The position numbers were made by a program, and so were the translations under genes. Below the pieces are notes generated by a model. That model was not told where the DNA came from and did no database searches. It worked only from the letters and a program-made list of their open reading frames with translations. 10,396 nucleotides of DNA, taken from the NCBI GenBank assembly GCA_035500775.1, contig DATJWY010000132.1, positions 1-10,396 on the forward strand, in the 5' to 3' direction. The DNA comes from DATJWY01 sp035500775 (GTDB taxonomy: Bacteria; Pseudomonadota; Alphaproteobacteria; Acetobacterales; Acetobacteraceae). Below are positions 5,727 to 10,396 of the stretch, piece after piece. Within the stretch, counting starts at the first letter, position 1, and each line of letters begins with the position of its first letter.

Positions 5727-7446
5727 ATCGCGGCCGCAGCAAAGCGCGCAGCTCCGGCAGCGCGCGTGTATTGAGCACGTCCTCCGGCTCCAGCCAGCCG
5801 CGCCGCGCCTGATCGACGCCGAAACGCATGAAATCCAGCTCGGCCGTCGCGTGCGCATCGGTGGAGATCGCGAGCTTCAGGCCGAGCTCCTTGGCCAGGC
5901 GGCAATGCGCGTCGTTCAGGTCCAGCCGGTCAGGCTGGGCATTCACCTCGAAATGGCAGCCGCGCGCCACGGCCTCGCGCATCACCCGCTCCATGTCGAT
6001 GGTGTAGCCCGGCCGCTGATTGATCAGGCGGCCGGTCGGGTGCGCCAGGATATCCAGGCAGCGATGGTCCATGGCCCGCAGCAACCGCTCGGTTTGCTTG
6101 TCCGCCGGCAGGTCGAAGCGGGAATGGATTGCGCCGACCACCAGATCGAGCCGCCGCAGCATCTCGTCCGGCAGATCCAGTGAACCGTCTTCAAGAATGT
6201 CGACCTCCAACGACTTCAGCACGGTGAAGCCCTGCAGGTCCCGGTTGATGCGGTCGATCGCCTCCATCTGCCGCGCCAGCCGCCCGGCATCCAGCCCGTG
6301 CGTCACGGCGACGTGGTGACTATGGTCCGTGATCGCGACATAGCCATAGCCCCTCTCGCGCGCTGCCTGCACCATGGCGGCCAGGCTGTCCCGTCCGTCG
6401 CTCGCGGTGGTGTGCATATGCAGGTCGCCGCGGATATCGGCCACTGTCACCAGACGCGGCAAGCGACCGGTCCGTGCCGCCTCAAGTTCCCCCTGGTCCT
6501 CGCGCAACTCGGGCGGGATCGGAGCCAGGCCGAGGCGTTGGTACAGCGCCGCCTCCTCGCTGCCCTCGATGCGCTGTTTGCCGCGGAACAGCCCGTACTC
6601 GTTGAGCTTCAGGCCGTGGTCGATGGCGATCTGCCGCAGGGCAATGTTATGCGCCTTCGATCCAGTGAAATAGCAGAGCGCGGCGCCGAAGCTCGCCTCC
6701 GGCACCACCCGCAGGTCCACCTGCAGACCGCCGCGCAACCGCACCGTGGCCCGGGTTGGGCCCTGCTCGAGCACCTCGCTGACATCCTCATAGCCTGTGA
6801 AGGCCTGCATCACCGGTTCGGCCACCGCGGCGGCGGCCACGATATCCAGGTCGCCGACCGTCTCGCGCCGCCGGCGGTAACTCCCCGCCGCCTCGGCCCG
6901 GCTCACGCCCGCCACCTGGCGCAAATGGTGCAGCAAGGGAGGGAGGATCTGGTCGGCGGCCGCGAGCTTCGTCCGCTGCGGCTGCCCGGCCCCCGAGGCC
7001 AGGGCGTGCAGAACCTTGGCCTCGATGCCCGGGCCGAAGCCCGGCACGCCCCGCAGCGCCCCGGCCCGTGTCGCGGCGGCGAGCTTGTCGAGCGTGTCGA
7101 TGCCCAGGGCGGCGTGCAACTGGTGCACGCGCTTCGGGCCGAGCCCCGGAACGGCCAGCAAGGCGGTGATCTCCGCCGGCGCCTTGCGTTCCAGTTCATC
7201 GAGCAGCGGCAGATGATCGCCGCGCGCGAGAGCGGCGATCTTGCCGGCCAGGTCCTTGCCGATGCCGGGCAAGGTGTCGAGATCCGCGCCCTCAGCCAGC
7301 ATGTCGCTGATGCTGCGTGGCAACTCGCCTACCAGCCGCGCCGCCCGGCGATAGGCACGTACCCGGAAGGGATTGCCGCCTTCGATCTCAAGCAGGTCGG
7401 CCAACTTGTCGAGTTGGCTGGCGATTTCGGCGTTGACCACGGGCAT
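5725..7446 (-). CDS. polX: DNA polymerase/3'-5' exonuclease PolX (family X polymerase with PHP domain)
   Basis: This 573-residue cytoplasmic DNA repair enzyme is of normal family length and is predicted to fill gaps in base-excision repair and trim 3' ends. The domains in order are: an N-terminal helix-hairpin-helix region with LPGIGKDLAGKI at 59-70, VPGLGPKRVHQL at 99-110 and VPGFGPGIEAKV at 134-145; the nucleotidyltransferase core with GSYRRRRETVGDLDIV at 188-203 (D199 and D201) and the third aspartate D244 in VDLRV; a thumb region with FTGSKAHN at 260-267; and a C-terminal PHP domain with DLHMHTTASDG at 341-351, ITDHSHH at 372-378, LEVDIL at 413-418, ILAHPTGR at 466-473 and STDAH at 528-532. 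All expected metal ligands appear present, so both activities should be intact. The ATG at 7446 is preceded by GAGGAG (7452-7457) at 5 bases. The lysR stop is 22 bases upstream on the same strand, so some read-through co-transcription is possible. Confidence 0.95.
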   Translation of the reverse strand: MPVVNAEIASQLDKLADLLEIEGGNPFRVRAYRRAARLVGELPRSISDMLAEGADLDTLPGIGKDLAGKIAALARGDHLPLLDELERKAPAEITALLAVPGLGPKRVHQLHAALGIDTLDKLAAATRAGALRGVPGFGPGIEAKVLHALASGAGQPQRTKLAAADQILPPLLHHLRQVAGVSRAEAAGSYRRRRETVGDLDIVAAAAVAEPVMQAFTGYEDVSEVLEQGPTRATVRLRGGLQVDLRVVPEASFGAALCYFTGSKAHNIALRQIAIDHGLKLNEYGLFRGKQRIEGSEEAALYQRLGLAPIPPELREDQGELEAARTGRLPRLVTVADIRGDLHMHTTASDGRDSLAAMVQAARERGYGYVAITDHSHHVAVTHGLDAGRLARQMEAIDRINRDLQGFTVLKSLEVDILEDGSLDLPDEMLRRLDLVVGAIHSRFDLPADKQTERLLRAMDHRCLDILAHPTGRLINQRPGYTIDMERVMREAVARGCHFEVNAQPDRLDLNDAHCRLAKELGLKLAISTDAHATAELDFMRFGVDQARRGWLEPEDVLNTRALPELRALLRPR

Positions 7447-7468
7447 GGCGGCTCCTCAGGGGCCTTCT

Positions 7469-8440
7469 TCAAACCTGAGTCGCGGTTTGCATCCCGCTCA
7501 CCATTTCACCGATGAGCCACTGCACACCAGCGTCCCGCTCGGCACGCTGGTGCCAGACCGCCTCGATGGTTACCGCCGGGGCTTCGTAGGGCAGGTCCAG
7601 CAAGGCGAGCGAGGCTTGTTGAATGGCGCGGAGCGCAAGGCGCCGCGGAAGCGTCGCGACCATATCCGTCACGGCAAGTATTGGTGGGATCGCCGCATAA
7701 TACGGTACGGATATGGCCACACGGCCGACGAGGCCCTGAGCGTCATCCCCCATCTCCATCACCAGCCGCTCCATCCAAACCCGCCGCCAGACGCCACGGT
7801 CATCCAGGAACCCGCCAACCGCCTCTCCCTCGACCCCGGTGAGATCGACCGCGATATGAGGAAAGGCGAAGAGCCGCTCCCTGGTCACCGTCTCTTGGGT
7901 CAGGGGATGCCTGGTCCGCACGACGATCGCCTCCGTCTCCATGGCGATTGTCGTGCGACGCATGCGGTCCGGGAGATCACCGAACCATCCCATCAAAAGA
8001 TCAACGCGGCCGTCGTCGAGGTAACGGACGACATCCGTGTGGCTGAACGGGAAGATCCGCAGGTCTATCCGCGGCGCCGTCTTCGCAATCCGGCCGACGA
8101 CATGGGGGAGGATTGTGCCGACGACATAATCGGTGGCCGCGATGCGGAATATTCGCGGCGCTTCGGACGGGATGAACGGCTTCAGGCTCACGGCGGCATC
8201 GATGCGCCCCAGCCCGTCGCGGATGCCGGGGGCGAGATCGAGGGCGCGCGCGGTCGGTTCCATGCCGGACTGCCCGGAGACGAACAACTCGTCCCCGAGC
8301 GCCAGACGTAATCGTGACAGGGCGTGGCTCACCGCCGATGCCGTGACGCCAAGCTCCCGGCTTGCGCCACTGACACTGCGATGCTGCATGACAGCCTCGA
8401 AAACCCGGAACAGGTTCAGGTCAATCTTGCGTGCCGTCAA
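7469..8440 (-). CDS. LysR-type transcriptional regulator, likely controller of the divergent efflux operon
   Basis: The 323-residue product has a standard LysR layout. The winged helix-turn-helix is at about residues 6-65, with IDLNLFRVFEAV as first helix and the recognition segment VTASAVSHALSRLRLALGD at 32-50. A NodD-like substrate-binding domain runs from about residue 95 to the end. The start codon is TTG at 8440. It is chosen because AGGAG lies 7 bases before it and no ATG offers a complete HTH. The gene is divergent from the ytcA-mdtN-mdtO-like operon, the usual LysR arrangement, so it probably senses a small molecule exported by that pump. The ligand and the sign of control are unknown. 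The gene end is close to polX, but a functional link to DNA repair is not implied. Confidence 0.9.
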   Translation of the reverse strand: MTARKIDLNLFRVFEAVMQHRSVSGASRELGVTASAVSHALSRLRLALGDELFVSGQSGMEPTARALDLAPGIRDGLGRIDAAVSLKPFIPSEAPRIFRIAATDYVVGTILPHVVGRIAKTAPRIDLRIFPFSHTDVVRYLDDGRVDLLMGWFGDLPDRMRRTTIAMETEAIVVRTRHPLTQETVTRERLFAFPHIAVDLTGVEGEAVGGFLDDRGVWRRVWMERLVMEMGDDAQGLVGRVAISVPYYAAIPPILAVTDMVATLPRRLALRAIQQASLALLDLPYEAPAVTIEAVWHQRAERDAGVQWLIGEMVSGMQTATQV

Positions 8441-8582
8441 AATTTGACTCCTATGAAAATCATTTGATAAGCTACTGAAAATTATTCACTATGTGGAACA
8501 CCAGTCTCCCATCTATCGTAGCGCGTTCATCGCTGGCGGGCTCCCTTACGCGCAGCCCTTCTTGTCGACGGAGGAAGGGTCA
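8441..8582. promoter_or_regulatory. Divergent control region of lysR and the efflux operon with candidate LysR operator
   Basis: The first 52 bases (8441-8492) are strikingly AT-rich against GC-rich surroundings. TGAAAATCATT (8454-8464) and TGAAAATTATT (8476-8486) are direct repeats matching at 10 of 11 positions and starting 22 bases apart, about two helical turns. ATGA-AAA-TCAT (8453-8463) and ATCA-TT-TGAT (8459-8468) are overlapping short dyads of the kind bound by LysR proteins. TTGATA (8464-8469) with CACTAT (8487-8492), 17 bases apart, is a weak promoter candidate toward the efflux genes. GGAGGAAGGG (8570-8579) is the ribosome site of the first efflux gene. The bases from 8493 to 8569 show no further signal. 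Confidence 0.55.
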
Positions 8583-8873
8583 TTGCTTGGCACGATAATC
8601 GGCGGAATGCGGCGACAGCCGCGTCGCGCGCCATGGACCGCGTCGTATGCGATCGGCCTGGCTGGATGCAGTGGCGCACCGTCACAGAACATCCTCGGAT
8701 CCTATTTTCCATCCTGGATGATCTGTACTTTTGCCGGGCTCGGCGCGGCCATCATCGTCCGGCAGCTCCTCGTCGCGGCGGGTATCGATAAAACCCTGCC
8801 GGCCCCCCTGGTGGTCTATTTGGCGTTGGCGACAAGTTTTGCCTTCGTGACGTGGCTGATATGGCTGGACTAG
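8583..8873 (+). CDS. YtcA-like small lipoprotein of the efflux operon
   Basis: This short protein has a lipoprotein signal: a basic n-region (MRRQPRR), a hydrophobic stretch and the lipobox LAGC, so the mature protein should begin at that cysteine and be acylated. Two membrane-spanning segments follow, around PSWMICTFAGLGAAIIV and VVYLALATSFAFVTWLIW. The YFPSW segment after the lipobox and the overall layout resemble E. coli YtcA, which precedes mdtN-mdtO. Its role is unknown; it may be an accessory piece of the pump. The TTG at 8583 (96 residues, cysteine 29) is preferred because GGAGG lies 8 bases before it. ATG 8607 (88 residues, cysteine 21) fits the YtcA length equally well but has a poor ribosome site. 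GTG 8493 would put 58 residues before the cysteine and has no ribosome site. The adaptor gene starts 25 bases downstream. Confidence 0.75.
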   Translation: MLGTIIGGMRRQPRRAPWTASYAIGLAGCSGAPSQNILGSYFPSWMICTFAGLGAAIIVRQLLVAAGIDKTLPAPLVVYLALATSFAFVTWLIWLD

Positions 8874-8898
8874 GTTCCTTTCCCCCGATGAGGCAGCG

Positions 8899-9927
8899 AT
8901 GAGCCGTCTCCAGTTTTGGCTGGGGCGCCTGATCGCGGTCGCCGCCGTCGGCTCCGCCTTCGGGCTGGGCGCCTATACGATCACCCGCCTTGACCAGCGG
9001 CCGAGGACGCACGACGCTTATCTCTACGCCGACAGCGTCGGCCTGGCCCCGGATGTCAGCGGCCGGATCGTGGCGCTGCACGTTCACGACAACCAGCGCG
9101 TAAACCAGGGCGACATTCTCGTCGAGATCGATCCCGAGCCGTTCGAGCTGCGGCTCCGCGAGGCGCGCGCCCATGTTGCTGCCCTGGAGGCGGAGATCAA
9201 CCTGACGACGCGGCAGGTGGCATCGCAAGTCTCCGGCGCCGAAGCCGCCACGACGCAGATCCAGCGCGCCCGGTCGCAACTCGCCCTCGCCCAGGACACG
9301 CTCGGGCGGCTCACGCCGCTCCTGGGGAAGGGCTATGTGACCGTCCAACAAATCGATGAAGCGCGAACCAACGAGAGGACCGCCGAAACTGCCTTGACGA
9401 CGGCGATCCAGCAGGCCCGGCAGGCCCACCAGGCCGTCGGTGACGTCGAAAGCCTGCAGGCGCAGCTGGCCGGCGCGCAGGCCGCTGTCGCCCTCGCCGC
9501 ACGCGACTTCCGCAACGCGACGCTTCGCGCCCCCTTCGATGGCCTGGTGACCGGCCTCAATATCGCCGTGGGCGCCTATGCCGTGACCGGACAGCCGCTT
9601 TTCACCCTGATCAAAGCCCATGAGTGGTATGCGGTCGGGAACTTCCGCGAAACCGAAATCCCGCAGATCGCGATCGGCGATCCAGCGGTCGTTTGGATGA
9701 TGTCGGACAATAATCGTCCGATCAAAGGTCACGTCGAAAGCCTTGGCTGGGGCATCCGGCTGCCGGACGGCAACGGCCCCGGTCTGCCTCCCGTCGCACA
9801 GACCCTGAAGTGGGTCGTGGTGGCCCAGCGCTTCCCTGTCCGGGTCCGGCTGGACGACCCGCCCGAATTGGCCATGCGGATCGGCGCCACGGTATCGGTC
9901 TTGGTGCGGCATGGCGCTGCGCACTGA
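8899..9927 (+). CDS. mdtN: MdtN-like HlyD-family periplasmic adaptor (membrane fusion protein)
   Basis: The 342-residue product is an inner-membrane-anchored adaptor linking a pump permease to an outer-membrane channel. One N-terminal membrane helix lies at about residues 7-28. The first half of the lipoyl domain follows (DAYLYADSVGLAPDVSGRI at 39-57, then VNQGDILVEIDP at 68-79). A long alpha-helical hairpin runs at about 82-205. The second lipoyl half is LRAPFDGLVTGLNIAVGAY at 209-227, and the beta-barrel contains WYAVGNFRETEI at 243-254. The last two segments are close to MdtN/AaeA-type adaptors that work with FUSC permeases, which matches the following gene. GAGG (8890-8893) lies 5 bases before the ATG. 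The gene overlaps the next by 17 bases, indicating translational coupling. The substrate is unknown; MdtNOP has been linked to export of aromatic or cationic compounds in E. coli. Confidence 0.9.
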   Translation: MSRLQFWLGRLIAVAAVGSAFGLGAYTITRLDQRPRTHDAYLYADSVGLAPDVSGRIVALHVHDNQRVNQGDILVEIDPEPFELRLREARAHVAALEAEINLTTRQVASQVSGAEAATTQIQRARSQLALAQDTLGRLTPLLGKGYVTVQQIDEARTNERTAETALTTAIQQARQAHQAVGDVESLQAQLAGAQAAVALAARDFRNATLRAPFDGLVTGLNIAVGAYAVTGQPLFTLIKAHEWYAVGNFRETEIPQIAIGDPAVVWMMSDNNRPIKGHVESLGWGIRLPDGNGPGLPPVAQTLKWVVVAQRFPVRVRLDDPPELAMRIGATVSVLVRHGAAH

Positions 9928-10396
9928 CGCGGCCCGGCCGCCACGTTCCGCCTTCCTGAGGATGCTGCGTGAGGAGCTGGCCCCGCGGCCAGGCCGTGGG
10001 GCCGCCTCGTTGCGCATCGCCTGCAGCAGCGCCTTTATCATCGCGCTCGCGATGCTCTATCAGATCCCGATCCCGTCCTATATGGCCTATGTCGTCTTCC
10101 TGGCCAGCCGTGAGGAGGCCGCGAGCACACTGCTCACGGGCGTGATCGCCGCCCTGGCCATAACGCTCGCCGTCGCGTTCTCGATCACCTTCTATGTGCT
10201 CGATGCGTCTGAACCGGCACTCCGCGTACCGCTGATGGCGCTCAGCACCTTCGTCGGCATGTTCCTCGCCCGCACGATGGCGCTCGGGCCGGTCGCCTTC
10301 CTGGCGAGCTTCCTCATCGTTTTGTCGCAGACCCTGATCGGCGATCTGATCTCCGACCTCGAGACGCTGACGCGGTTCGTGCTCTGGCTTTGGGTC
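9911..10396 (+). CDS. mdtO: MdtO-like FUSC-family efflux permease (N-terminal part, cut by window end)
   Basis: The first 162 codons are open to the window edge and read as a polytopic inner-membrane protein. After a basic amphipathic start (MALRTDAARPPRSAF), the segment LREELAPRPGR parallels the FHEELSERRPGR region of E. coli MdtO. Hydrophobic segments follow, around ACSSAFIIALAMLYQIPI, TGVIAALAITLAVAFSITFYV, LMALSTFVGMFLA, and the GPVAFLASFLIVLSQTLIG stretch. MFLARTMALGPVAF also matches the MdtO pattern. The ATG at 9911 overlaps the adaptor gene by 17 bases and puts the REEL motif about as far from the start as in E. coli. The frame is continuous for 486 bases with no stop. Roughly three quarters of the gene should lie beyond the window, probably followed by an MdtP-type outer-membrane factor. 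Confidence 0.88.
   Translation, partial: MALRTDAARPPRSAFLRMLREELAPRPGRGAASLRIACSSAFIIALAMLYQIPIPSYMAYVVFLASREEAASTLLTGVIAALAITLAVAFSITFYVLDASEPALRVPLMALSTFVGMFLARTMALGPVAFLASFLIVLSQTLIGDLISDLETLTRFVLWLWV

Noticed and set aside
6298..7515. 405-codon plus-strand open frame opposite polX
   Set aside because: PolX has complete catalytic motifs on the other strand. This frame has no recognisable feature.
8493..8582. GTG start at 8493 for the YtcA-like gene
   Set aside because: It has no ribosome site and would place 58 residues before the lipobox cysteine, too long for a lipoprotein signal.
8752..10041. 429-codon minus-strand open frame opposite the YtcA/MdtN/MdtO genes
   Set aside because: It is antisense to three recognisable genes in normal operon order, and its translation shows no domain. 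It is a GC-driven shadow.

Overview
This window is a GC-rich chromosomal segment with eight protein genes, one of them cut by the right edge. The most likely host is an alphaproteobacterium of the Acetobacteraceae. This is an inference from the strong G/C third-position bias, the protein families present, and intergenic palindromes of the GGGGC...GCCCC type that crowd many acetic-acid-bacterial genomes. No rRNA, tRNA, CRISPR array, intact insertion sequence or phage gene was found.

Left part (1-4274): a repeat element lies at 25-128, followed by pncB (nicotinate phosphoribosyltransferase, minus strand). A 200-bp divergent promoter region separates pncB from a tight two-gene plus-strand operon. 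The first gene encodes an APH-fold small-molecule kinase resembling hydroxylysine kinase. Four bases after its stop comes a PLP enzyme of the AGXT2L/PHYKPL branch of class III aminotransferases, whose animal members are ammonio-phospholyases. The likely logic is phosphorylation of a hydroxy-amine, then PLP-dependent removal of phosphate and ammonia. The substrate is unknown. After the operon, a cluster of hairpins and a second, inverted copy of the repeat fill the convergent junction with the next gene.

Middle part (4275-7446), all minus strand: an HI0933/YhiN-type flavoprotein, an intergenic stretch with a strong inverted repeat, and a full-length PolX (family X polymerase core plus PHP nuclease domain) of 573 residues.

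Right part (7469-10396): a LysR-type regulator (minus strand, TTG start) is divergent from an operon encoding a small YtcA-like lipoprotein, an MdtN-like periplasmic adaptor and an MdtO-like FUSC permease (truncated by the window). This has the gene order of E. coli ytcA-mdtN-mdtO. The AT-rich gap between regulator and operon carries two direct repeats 22 bp apart, a plausible LysR operator. The outer-membrane factor (MdtP type) would be expected just beyond the window.

Most of the window is recognisable housekeeping and accessory metabolism. The parts most worth following up are the kinase/phospho-lyase pair, the two-copy palindromic repeat with its 25-bp internal difference, and the LysR/efflux control region.
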